DNA from: an uncultured Prevotella sp.
Lineage (GTDB): Bacteria > Bacteroidota > Bacteroidia > Bacteroidales > Bacteroidaceae
DNA length: 5,679 nt
Reading direction: 5' to 3'
Assembly (NCBI GenBank): GCA_934183135.1
Contig: CAKPRX010000110.1
Span: 1-5,679 of the forward strand
Part shown: positions 1 to 5,473 of the stretch, in pieces
Layout: each line of letters opens with the position of its first letter
How positions within the stretch are numbered: the first letter of the stretch is position 1
Made by a program: the position numbers and the translations under genes
The notes under the pieces: model-generated
The model's database searches: none
The model's input: only the letters and a program-made list of their open reading frames with translations
Told to the model about the DNA's origin: nothing

Positions 1-3
1 AGA

Positions 4-33
4 AAAGGCTTCCGGATGAGTCCGGAAGCCTTT
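4..33 (-). terminator. Rho-independent terminator of the rubrerythrin gene
   Basis: A perfect inverted repeat GGCTTCCGGA / TCCGGAAGCC (7-16 and 21-30) with a TGAG loop, extended by A-T pairs (4-6 with 31-33). On the minus strand the stem runs into TTTTCT, the expected U-tract, about 20 nt after the rubrerythrin stop codon. The flanking A and T runs mean it could also work for plus-strand transcripts arriving from the left. Confidence 0.88.
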
Positions 34-52
34 CCTTGTAGTTGCCGTCGGG

Positions 53-610
53 TTACTTCTTGAACAGGCGGTTGTAGAGGCCGATGAAGCCAGCAGCGTG
101 GCGGGCCTCGTCCTTGGCCATCTCATGGATGGTGTCGTGCAGGGCATCAGAGCCCTCGGCCTTGGCCTTCTTCGCAGCCTCGAACTTCTCGGCACAGGCG
201 CCCTTCTCGGCAGCGATGCGTGCCTCGAGGTTGCTCTTGGTGTCGCCGAGTACGTCGCCCAGCAGCTCGGCATAGCGGGCGGCGTGGTTGGCCTCCTCGT
301 AGGCGTAGTGCTCAAAGGCACGGGCCACCTCGGGATAACCCTCACGGTCGGCCTGACGGGCCATGGCCAGGTACATGCCTACCTCGCTGCACTCGCCGGC
401 AAAGGTGTTCTTGCAGTGCTGTACCAACTCGTCGCTAACCTTGTCAGTATAGGCGCGGCCAAGCTCATGGACGGTGGCGAACTCGGGCTCGTCTTCGAGC
501 GAAACCTCTTTGAACTTGCTGCGTGGAGCCTTGCACAGGGGGCAGAACTCAGGAGCCTCGGTGCCTTCGTAGATGTACCCGCATACGGTACAGATAAATT
601 TCTTTTTCAT
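53..610 (-). CDS. rbr: Reverse-type rubrerythrin (N-terminal rubredoxin, C-terminal diiron domain)
   Basis: A cytoplasmic non-haem iron protein of 185 aa. The family reduces hydrogen peroxide (some members also O2) to water with electrons passed through the rubredoxin centre. Residues 1-34 form a short rubredoxin-like knuckle with C7, C10, C23 and C26 in CxxCG and CPLC motifs. Residues about 45-183 form the ferritin-like four-helix domain. All diiron ligands expected from classical rubrerythrin can be placed: E73, E106xxH109, E141xxE144 and E168xxH171. Classical rubrerythrins carry rubredoxin at the C-terminus; the order here is inverted, as in clostridial reverse rubrerythrins. The ATG is followed at once by the MKKKFICTVCGY start of the rubredoxin fold, so no other start is needed. 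It has its own promoter and terminator, suggesting a single-gene unit. Identification is firm; the electron donor is unknown. Confidence 0.95.
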   Translation of the reverse strand: MKKKFICTVCGYIYEGTEAPEFCPLCKAPRSKFKEVSLEDEPEFATVHELGRAYTDKVSDELVQHCKNTFAGECSEVGMYLAMARQADREGYPEVARAFEHYAYEEANHAARYAELLGDVLGDTKSNLEARIAAEKGACAEKFEAAKKAKAEGSDALHDTIHEMAKDEARHAAGFIGLYNRLFKK

Positions 611-732
611 GATGTCTGTTGTGTTTGTAAGTTGTTTATTGGTAAACAGGACATGCTGCCTTCAGGCTGACGGTCTGCGCGGTTAGCTGCGTGATGGGTC
701 AGTGTGATGGCCGTGTCGCTGTATATCGTATG

Positions 733-763
733 CAAAAATATCCATTATTCTTTTTATGGCCAA
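733..763 (-). promoter_or_regulatory. Bacteroides-type promoter of the rubrerythrin gene
   Basis: On the minus strand a TTG (763-761) is followed after 20 bp by TATTTTTG (740-733), which fits TAnnTTTG. This matches the -33/-7 pattern used by the Bacteroidota primary sigma factor. A start near 728 would give a leader of about 118 nt. Immediately before the ATG the leader is A/C-rich with no Shine-Dalgarno, usual for this phylum. No clear peroxide-regulator site was recognised. Confidence 0.6.
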
Positions 764-810
764 GCGGATGGGCGTATTTTTTTTCGCGGGCAATAAAATA
801 AGTTAAAATG

Positions 811-2076
811 TCAGCGTTCGCGCTGGCTTGCCGTGTGTAGCGTGCAGGTGCCTACTAAGCGGTCGTAGCGCCCGCCCGTCTGCCGGTAGTACACTAAGGC
901 GGTATAGCTGTTCTCGGTCTGGAAGAAGTTGCCCTCCTGCGGTACGTGTACTGTATGCCCGTCTGTCCGCCGTAACAGATACTGGTAGCTGTAGTAGCCC
1001 TGCTTGAGCAGCTGCTGGCTCTCGTAGCACTGGTCTTCCTCGTTCCAGGTAAGTCGGTAGTCGGGGGCAAACTGGCCGTAGGTCCAGACTCCGTTGAGGT
1101 ACACATCGCCCTGAAGCCGGGGCACTTTGAGCCTGAAGTGTACCACTTGGTACTCAGCGGTATAGTTAATCTCGCGGTTGTCGCTGTTGCGGATAAAGAA
1201 GGCACCGTTGGCATCCTCGTCGTACACGTAGTTGGGGCGCGGCTCGTCGGGCCATAGGTAGGCGTGGTACTGATGGTTGTCCCAGCCGGTATTCTCCACT
1301 CCCATATTGGCGTGGTTTACGTCCAGTATCTCAAACTTACGGTACTCGTTGCCGCCGTCAAAGATAAACTGAGGGCAGTGGGCCCATGTCAGGCCATCGG
1401 GACGGATGTACTGAGCCTGGGCGTTTACGGCGGCATTGTCCCAGCGCCCGTTCTGGACGAGACGGGTCTTTATCTCGCGCTGCCAGTCGGTTACGCGCAG
1501 GCTGCCATAGTTTATCTCCATGCCCACCTGCTGGTAGTAGGTGTTCAGTCCGCGGTCCGTGTTGCCCGTTACCTGTAGGGCGATACTTACGGCCGGTTCG
1601 GCCACCATGAAGCAGGTTTGCAGGATGGGCTTGTCGTCCTCATTCTCGTCATAGACCGTCACGCGGTAGTTGCCGCTCAGTTTGAGGCTGCACCGGCTGT
1701 TGGGCACGCTGAAGTGGTAGTGGGTGTAGAGGGTGTTGGTGTTGAGCGATTCCTGTAGGTCGTCTATCAGGTTGCCCTCGGCAAAACCATCGATGTAGTC
1801 GCTCTCGAAGAGTCCGGTCGAAGCGTTCCACTCGGCATCACAGTGCTCTATCCGGTAGGCATAGCGGTGCGACTCGTGGGTGAGGTCGTCAAAGTCTATA
1901 TTGACCACCTCGTCACCGCCCAGGGCAATGATGGGCATCGAGGTCCACTTCTGTCCTGCCACGGTCTGCAGGGTCTTGATGCGGGTACTGAATATCTGTG
2001 GGCGCTGGCCCCATACTCCCAAGGCCAGCATGGCCAGGAGGGTCGTGAGTATTATTCTGCTCTGGTAGTGTGTCAT
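811..2076 (-). CDS. Type IX secretion system plug protein (DUF5103 family), exported
   Basis: A 421-aa predicted periplasmic protein. Residues 1-23 are a signal peptide (R7, then a hydrophobic run at 8-22) with likely cleavage VWG|Q24, leaving glutamine first. Residues about 30-315 match DUF5103 as I know it: HCDAEW (78-83), YIDGF (94-98), LSGNYRVTVYDE (133-144), QNGRWDN (208-214) and GGNEYRKFEI (241-250). Residues about 318-370 look like a second Ig-like domain resembling glycogen-binding/E-set modules (VYLNGVW, then LLKQGYYSYQYLL). In Flavobacterium johnsoniae the family member Plug closes the periplasmic end of the giant SprA translocon when PorV is absent. The presence of this gene suggests the organism has a T9SS, but no other T9SS gene is in the window. 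The ATG at 2076 is the only sensible start, since an in-frame TGA lies a few codons upstream and the signal peptide begins here. It appears to be monocistronic. The family call rests on remembered motifs, not a search. Confidence 0.87.
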   Translation of the reverse strand: MTHYQSRIILTTLLAMLALGVWGQRPQIFSTRIKTLQTVAGQKWTSMPIIALGGDEVVNIDFDDLTHESHRYAYRIEHCDAEWNASTGLFESDYIDGFAEGNLIDDLQESLNTNTLYTHYHFSVPNSRCSLKLSGNYRVTVYDENEDDKPILQTCFMVAEPAVSIALQVTGNTDRGLNTYYQQVGMEINYGSLRVTDWQREIKTRLVQNGRWDNAAVNAQAQYIRPDGLTWAHCPQFIFDGGNEYRKFEILDVNHANMGVENTGWDNHQYHAYLWPDEPRPNYVYDEDANGAFFIRNSDNREINYTAEYQVVHFRLKVPRLQGDVYLNGVWTYGQFAPDYRLTWNEEDQCYESQQLLKQGYYSYQYLLRRTDGHTVHVPQEGNFFQTENSYTALVYYRQTGGRYDRLVGTCTLHTASQRER

Positions 2077-2140
2077 AATGAGTCTGTCGGATAGTGGTCA
2101 TACACCGCAGGTTGCCATCCATAGTGTGGCAAAGGCTCGC

Positions 2141-2225
2141 TGCCGCCTATTTTCTACAAAAATAGTGCAAACCGAGCGCCATGAGCTTGCTCAGATGGCC
2201 GAGGTGCCGCCTATTTTCTACAAAA
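2141..2225 (-). repeat. 21-bp perfect direct repeat in the plug-gene leader
   Basis: Two identical 21-bp copies lie at 2141-2161 and 2205-2225, offset by 64 bp; read on the minus strand each contains TTTTGTAGAAAATAGG. The flanks differ, so the repeat ends sharply. In both copies the two bases completing the -7 motif come from outside the repeat, yet both give TAnnTTTG (TATTTTTG at 2164-2157, TACTTTTG at 2228-2221). The repeat therefore covers the end of a promoter and the presumed transcription start. Confidence 0.85.
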
Positions 2226-2251
2226 GTAACTAAATGGCATGAACGGTGCAA
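2221..2251 (-). promoter_or_regulatory. Promoter of the plug-protein gene (distal repeat copy)
   Basis: Minus-strand TTG (2251-2249), a 20-bp spacer, then TACTTTTG (2228-2221), a full TAnnTTTG match. A start near 2216 would give a leader of about 140 nt that runs through the second repeat copy. The proximal copy carries TATTTTTG at 2164-2157 but no TTG lies 19-21 bp upstream of it, so it is probably weaker or inactive. Confidence 0.55.
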
Positions 2252-2263
2252 GCAAAAGGGCAT

Positions 2264-2300
2264 AAAAAAAAGAGGACGTGGTAATCACTACCGGCCCTCT
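2264..2300 (-). terminator. Strong rho-independent terminator with no assigned gene
   Basis: On the minus strand AGAGGGC (2300-2294) pairs with GTCCTCT (2277-2271) with one G-U. A small internal loop and an inner GGTA/TACC stem (2292-2289 with 2283-2280) follow, and then seven Ts (2270-2264). It lies about 350 bp beyond the terminator of pckA, and just before the promoter of the next gene. It therefore seems to end a separate transcript that starts inside this intergenic region. Confidence 0.75.
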
Positions 2301-2441
2301 CTTCTCGTCAGTATCGCGCATTAGTGTACTTCTAAAATGACAATGCTCAAAAATAACATTATCACAGCACCTCTAATACGTTAGCTGACACATTCTAAAA
2401 ACATCATCTTAACCTTAAATCTATCAAACTAACTAACCTAT

Positions 2442-2452
2442 TGTATAATACA
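2442..2452. promoter_or_regulatory. Operator-like palindrome TGTATAATACA
   Basis: Perfect 5-bp arms TGTAT/ATACA around a single central base. It lies 10-20 bp downstream of the start expected from the second promoter of the candidate small RNA. The single-base centre means it cannot form an RNA hairpin, so if functional it would be a protein site. An 11-bp AT-rich palindrome can arise by chance. Confidence 0.2.
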
Positions 2453-2521
2453 TTCTCCCGAATGCGGTGCAAAGGTACTAACATTTCATGGAATATTCAT
2501 AACTTTTACTGTTAAATAGCT

Positions 2522-2552
2522 CAAAAATATGTAATTGTTGACTTATGTCAAA
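2522..2552 (-). promoter_or_regulatory. Consensus promoter upstream of the candidate small RNA
   Basis: Minus-strand TTTG (2552-2549), a 19-bp spacer and TATTTTTG (2529-2522). This is a full match to the TTTG/TAnnTTTG promoter pattern of Bacteroidota and the best match in the window. It points away from pckA, into the interval closed by the terminator at 2264-2300. Confidence 0.55.
2538..2551. promoter_or_regulatory. FNR/CRP-type palindrome TTGACTTATGTCAA
   Basis: Perfect TTGAC-N4-GTCAA dyad, the geometry bound by CRP/FNR-superfamily dimers. It overlaps the -33 box and spacer of the promoter at 2522-2552, a position that would suit repression. A third GTCAA half-site lies at 2562-2566. Part of one arm is shared with the TTTG box, so some of the symmetry could be incidental. 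The regulator is unknown. Confidence 0.35.
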
Positions 2553-2650
2553 GTGCTATCGGTCAACTGTTAGCTGGATAGGGCATCTCTAAGTCAGTAG
2601 GTGGCTCAGGTATCAGCCGCAGCTCTCTCCACTCACTCTCTCATAGTCAT

Positions 2651-2684
2651 AAAAAAAAGAGGCTGCTCCTTGCGGAACAGCCTC
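2651..2684 (-). terminator. Rho-independent terminator of pckA
   Basis: GAGGCTG (2659-2665) pairs with CAGCCTC (2678-2684). After one mismatch TCC pairs with GGA, leaving a 4-nt loop. On the minus strand the stem is followed by eight Ts (2658-2651). It lies about 30 nt after the pckA stop codon. Confidence 0.9.
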
Positions 2685-2715
2685 CAGGGTATTGTCAATT
2701 AGAGTAAGTTCTAAT

Positions 2716-4329
2716 TTAGAGCTGAGGACCAGCAGCAACCAGAGCCTTGCCAGCTTCGTTGCTCTCGTACTTCTTGAAGTTCTTGATGAAGCGAGCAGCC
2801 AGATCCTTGGCTTTCTCTTCCCACTGAGCGGCATCAGCGTAGGTGTCGCGGGGATCGAGGATGTTAGGATCAACGCCCTCAAGCTGTGTAGGAACTACAA
2901 AGTTGAAGTAAGGAATGGTCTTCGTGGGCGCTGCGTCGATAGAGTGGTCGAGGATAGCGTCGATGATACCACGTGTATCGCGGATAGAGATACGCTTGCC
3001 AGTACCGTTCCAGCCTGTGTTAACCAGGTATGCCTTGGCACCGCTCTTCTCCATCTTCTTAACCAGCTCCTCGGCATACTTGGTAGGATGCAGCTCCAGG
3101 AATGCCTGGCCGAAGCAAGCTGAGAATGTAGGTGTAGGCTCTGTGATACCACGCTCTGTACCTGCCAACTTAGCTGTGAAGCCAGAGAGGAAGTAGTACT
3201 TGGTCTGCTCGGCGTTCAGGATAGAAACGGGGGGCAGTACACCGAAAGCGTCGGCAGACAGGAAGATAACCTGCTTAGCAGCGGGGCCCTGAGAGTAAGG
3301 ACGCTGGATGTTCTTGATGTGGTAGATAGGATAGCTTACACGGGTATTCTCGGTAACGCTCTTGTCTGCGAAGTCTATCTTGCCGTTATTGTCAACGGTA
3401 ACGTTCTCCAGCAGGGCGTCGCGACGGATAGCGTTGTAGATATCGGGCTCGCTCTCCTTGTCGAGGTTGATAACCTTGGCATAGCAGCCACCCTCGAAGT
3501 TGAATACACCCTCGTCGTCCCATCCGTGCTCGTCATCACCGATGAGCTTACGCTTAGGATCGGTAGAAAGGGTAGTCTTACCTGTACCAGACAGACCGAA
3601 GAAGATAGCGGTGTTCTCACCGTTCATATCGGTGTTGGCAGAGCAGTGCATAGAAGCGATGCCCTTCAGGGGGAGGAAGTAGTTCATCATAGAGAACATA
3701 CCCTTCTTCATCTCGCCGCCGTACCATGTGTTGATGATGACCTGCTCCTTAGAGGTAACGTTGAATACTACAGCTGTCTCAGAGTTGAGGCCCAGCTCCT
3801 TGTAGTTCTCAACCTTAGCCTTAGAGGCGTTGTAAACGATGAAGTCGGGCTCCTGGTCAAACTCGGCCTCGTTCTGAGGACGGATGAACATGTTGGTAAC
3901 AAAGTGAGCCTGCCAAGCAACCTCAACGATGAAGCGAACCTTCATGCGGGTGTCCTTGTGGGTACCGCAGAAGCCATCTACTACATACAGCTTCTTGTTA
4001 GAAAGTTCCTTCTTGGCGATTTCCTTAACGGCGGCCCAAGCCTCCTTGGTGGCGCGATGGTTATCGTTCTTATATTCGTCAGAAGTCCACCAAACAGTGT
4101 CATGAGAATTCTCGTCGTCAACGATGAACTTGTCCTTAGGCGAACGTCCGGTGTAGATACCTGTCATTACGTTTACGGCGCCAAGCTCGGTTTCCTGACC
4201 TTTTTCGTAACCTACGAGGCCGTCTTTGGTTTCCTCATTGAACAAAACCTCGTATGAGGGATTGTAGAGAACTTCGGTAGTACCGGTGATACCGTACTTT
4301 TCCAAAACTGATTTGTCAAACTTTGCCAT
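2716..4329 (-). CDS. pckA: Phosphoenolpyruvate carboxykinase (ATP-dependent)
   Basis: A 537-aa cytosolic enzyme interconverting oxaloacetate + ATP and PEP + CO2 + ADP. In anaerobic Bacteroidota it is thought often to run in the carboxylating, ATP-forming direction on the way to succinate (family knowledge, not visible here). Motifs fit the ATP class: GRSPKDKF (61-68, substrate-binding Arg), YGGEMKKG (203-210, metal-site Lys), SMHCSAN (226-232, metal-site His), P-loop GLSGTGKTT (245-253), kinase-2 [12 protein letters not shown] (263-274), ENTR (327-330) and RISIRDTRG (446-454). Length is normal for the family and no catalytic residue is missing. The ATG is followed by MAKFD, and the TGITGT segment near residue 15 is as expected, so the start is secure. 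It has its own promoter, long leader and terminator, and is divergent from upp. Confidence 0.98.
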   Translation of the reverse strand: MAKFDKSVLEKYGITGTTEVLYNPSYEVLFNEETKDGLVGYEKGQETELGAVNVMTGIYTGRSPKDKFIVDDENSHDTVWWTSDEYKNDNHRATKEAWAAVKEIAKKELSNKKLYVVDGFCGTHKDTRMKVRFIVEVAWQAHFVTNMFIRPQNEAEFDQEPDFIVYNASKAKVENYKELGLNSETAVVFNVTSKEQVIINTWYGGEMKKGMFSMMNYFLPLKGIASMHCSANTDMNGENTAIFFGLSGTGKTTLSTDPKRKLIGDDEHGWDDEGVFNFEGGCYAKVINLDKESEPDIYNAIRRDALLENVTVDNNGKIDFADKSVTENTRVSYPIYHIKNIQRPYSQGPAAKQVIFLSADAFGVLPPVSILNAEQTKYYFLSGFTAKLAGTERGITEPTPTFSACFGQAFLELHPTKYAEELVKKMEKSGAKAYLVNTGWNGTGKRISIRDTRGIIDAILDHSIDAAPTKTIPYFNFVVPTQLEGVDPNILDPRDTYADAAQWEEKAKDLAARFIKNFKKYESNEAGKALVAAGPQL

Positions 4330-4371
4330 GATTTTTATTATTAATTAAATGTATATGGTCTTTTTATTATC

Positions 4372-4437
4372 CGTCGGCCAGAGGTTTCCGGCTTGCCATA
4401 AAGCCTTACCCACAGGGGGCTCAACCTCCTTAAACCG
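4372..4437 (-). promoter_or_regulatory. Structured 5' leader of pckA (possible three-way junction)
   Basis: In the minus-strand RNA GAGGUU (4428-4423) can pair with AACCUC (4386-4381), with a possible outer CGG/CCG (4437-4435 with 4377-4375). Inside it are two hairpins: CCC-CUGU-GGG (4418-4409) and GGCUU-UAUGGC-AAGCC (4405-4390). An AAGGAGG sequence lies at the base of the main stem but is nearly 100 nt before the ATG, so it is not a normal ribosome site for pckA. The AT-rich 45 nt before the ATG look unstructured. It matches no riboswitch class I know; function is inference. Confidence 0.35.
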
Positions 4438-4440
4438 CGG

Positions 4441-4471
4441 CAAAATTAAGCAAAAAATAAATAAATGCCAA
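4441..4471 (-). promoter_or_regulatory. Promoter of pckA
   Basis: Minus-strand TTG (4471-4469), a 20-bp spacer and TAATTTTG (4448-4441), matching the Bacteroidota promoter pattern. A start near 4436 gives a leader of about 105 nt. No Shine-Dalgarno precedes the ATG; the nearest 30 nt are mostly A and T. Confidence 0.6.
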
Positions 4472-4670
4472 CCGAAAGAGGACAAAAAAAATAACGGTAA
4501 TGTTTTTTTAGGTTAAAGAAGTTAAAAAGACTCTGCCCGTGCTGGCTTTTGCCACGCTGACATTGCAAAAAAGCACGGCCGTAACCAGGCCTGATGGTGG
4601 GGGAGGCATGGCCCGGGGGCTGGCGACGGCCGGCACAAATGGGCGGGACGATGAAAAAAACTTAACCAAT
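4472..4670. other. Unassigned spacer between the divergent pckA and upp promoters
   Basis: About 200 bp separate the two promoters. The pckA side is A/T-rich with homopolymer runs; 4535-4660 is unusually GC-rich for an intergenic region. Two overlapping frames stay open across part of it, on opposite strands, but neither translation resembles a protein and both run into the upp promoter. I see no gene, convincing terminator or operator. An ACGGCCGT palindrome and GGCC pairs are present but too short to interpret. Confidence 0.5.
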
Positions 4671-4673
4671 CCC

Positions 4674-4704
4674 TTGGGTGTCTCTCTGACATTCACTACC
4701 TTTG
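4674..4704 (+). promoter_or_regulatory. Promoter of upp
   Basis: TTG (4674-4676), a 20-bp spacer and TACCTTTG (4697-4704), a full TAnnTTTG match. A start near 4709 leaves a leader of only about 14 nt. This placement also settles the upp start codon, because the in-frame TTG at 4702 lies inside the -7 box. Confidence 0.68.
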
Positions 4705-4722
4705 CAGATAAAAACAATACGT

Positions 4723-5382
4723 ATGGAGATTATTAACCTTAGCGAGACCAATTCGATTATCAACCAGTATATGGCTGAGATTAGAGATGTAAACTACCAG
4801 ACTAATCGTCTGCTTTTCCGTAATAATATTATGCGAATCGGAGAGTTTGAAGCCTTCGAAATCTCCAAGACTCTGGACTATGCTCCGCAGGATGTAACCA
4901 CGCCCCTGGGGGTCTCTACGGTTAACATTCCGACCGACAAGATGGTCCTGGCCACTATCTTCAGGGCTGGCTTGCCGTTCCATAATGGATTTCTCAACAT
5001 CTTTGACCACGCTGGCAACGCGTTTGTATCGGCCTATCGCGAGTACACCGACGCGGCTCATCACGAGGTGGGCATCCACGTGGAGTACTTGGCCACGCCG
5101 AGTATAGATGGCAAAACACTCATCATAGCCGACCCTATGTTGGCCACCGGAGGCAGTATGGAGCTGGGCTACAAGGCTTTTCTGACCAAGGGAACGCCTA
5201 AGCGTATCCATGTGGCCTGTGTGATAGCCACCCCCGAGGGTATAGCCCATATCAAGAAGACTTTCCCCGAGGACAAGACCACCATCTGGTGTGCTGCCAT
5301 AGACCCGGGCATGAACGAGCACAAGTATATCGTTCCTGGATTTGGCGATGCCGGCGACCTGTGTTACGGCGACAAACTGTAA
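4723..5382 (+). CDS. upp: Uracil phosphoribosyltransferase
   Basis: A 219-aa cytosolic pyrimidine-salvage enzyme converting uracil + PRPP to UMP + diphosphate. Diagnostic motifs are IFRAGLPF (79-86), the PRPP loop IADPMLATGGSM (135-146) and the uracil-binding C-terminal PGFGDAGDLCYG (205-216). The length is slightly above the E. coli enzyme because of N-terminal residues. I chose the ATG at 4723 over an in-frame TTG at 4702, because that TTG is part of the promoter -7 box. There is no Shine-Dalgarno, only an A-rich stretch. The gene stands alone, divergent from pckA and convergent with glyA, so co-transcription with purine or pyrimidine genes is not indicated here. Confidence 0.96.
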   Translation: MEIINLSETNSIINQYMAEIRDVNYQTNRLLFRNNIMRIGEFEAFEISKTLDYAPQDVTTPLGVSTVNIPTDKMVLATIFRAGLPFHNGFLNIFDHAGNAFVSAYREYTDAAHHEVGIHVEYLATPSIDGKTLIIADPMLATGGSMELGYKAFLTKGTPKRIHVACVIATPEGIAHIKKTFPEDKTTIWCAAIDPGMNEHKYIVPGFGDAGDLCYGDKL

Positions 5383-5416
5383 GGCCGCTGCCATCGGGCT
5401 ATACCTATATACGAGA

Positions 5417-5449
5417 CGCCCCCTCATACCTTGCTGGTACGAGGGGGCG
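5417..5449. terminator. Convergent hairpin between upp and glyA
   Basis: CGCCCCCTC (5417-5425) pairs with GAGGGGGCG (5441-5449). After one mismatch TACC pairs with GGTA, leaving a 5-nt TTGCT loop. The stem is very stable but neither strand has a true U-tract, so it may act as a shared bidirectional terminator or as a 3'-end block against decay. It begins about 35 nt after the upp stop and 25 nt beyond the glyA stop. Confidence 0.7.
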
Positions 5450-5473
5450 CTCCGATTTCAGGCCCGTCGCCTG

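Larger units (their letters stand above)
2264..2516 (-). ncRNA. Candidate small RNA, unrecognised family
   Basis: An AT-rich interval bounded on the minus strand by a consensus promoter (2522-2552) and a strong terminator (2264-2300). No credible ORF is visible; the longest is 26 codons. The transcript would be about 250 nt. A second -7 box (TACCTTTG, 2477-2470, weak -33) would give about 200 nt, beginning at a short CATTC-GGGA-GAATG hairpin (2464-2451). Several short complementary segments exist (for example GCATT near 2465 with AATGC near 2318), but I could not establish a convincing whole-molecule fold. It matches no RNA family I recognise. The 6S RNA of Bacteroidota has about this length and remains a possibility to exclude. 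Promoter and terminator are read from sequence; existence of the RNA is inference. Confidence 0.38.

Noticed and set aside
98..670. 190-codon open frame on the plus strand opposite rubrerythrin
   Set aside because: Fully antisense to a well-supported gene; its translation is low-complexity Gly/Leu/Val with no recognisable motif. An artefact of the third-position GC of rbr.
667..702. CTGAC...GTCAG pairing in the rubrerythrin leader
   Set aside because: Five base pairs closing a largely unpaired loop; not better than chance for a leader of this length.
812..825. Hairpin CAGCG-TTCG-CGCTG at the end of the plug gene
   Set aside because: Only 5 bp, overlaps the stop codon, and the minus-strand sequence after it is AT-rich but lacks a clean U-tract. 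Possibly a weak terminator, not supported enough to list.
2141..2225. CRISPR-like repeat
   Set aside because: Only two copies of 21 bp with one spacer, no further array, and the repeat coincides with promoter -7 boxes.
2321..2359. 12-codon hydrophobic mini-ORF (MLFLSIVILEVH) before the orphan terminator
   Set aside because: Too short to judge. A GAGG lies about 10 nt upstream, but nothing else supports translation or an attenuator leader peptide.
2404..2484. 26-codon minus-strand ORF inside the candidate small RNA
   Set aside because: A frame of this length is likely by chance; no ribosome-binding context, and it overlaps the second -7 box.
3319..4257. 312-codon open frame on the plus strand opposite pckA
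   Set aside because: Antisense to pckA, whose motifs are complete. No family resemblance, promoter or leader of its own.
4508..4736. Two short open frames on opposite strands in the pckA-upp spacer
   Set aside because: Translations look random, no leader or promoter, and both run into the upp promoter; no homology recognised.
4696..5427. 243-codon open frame on the minus strand opposite upp
   Set aside because: Antisense to upp and running across both the upp promoter and part of the convergent hairpin; no recognisable protein.
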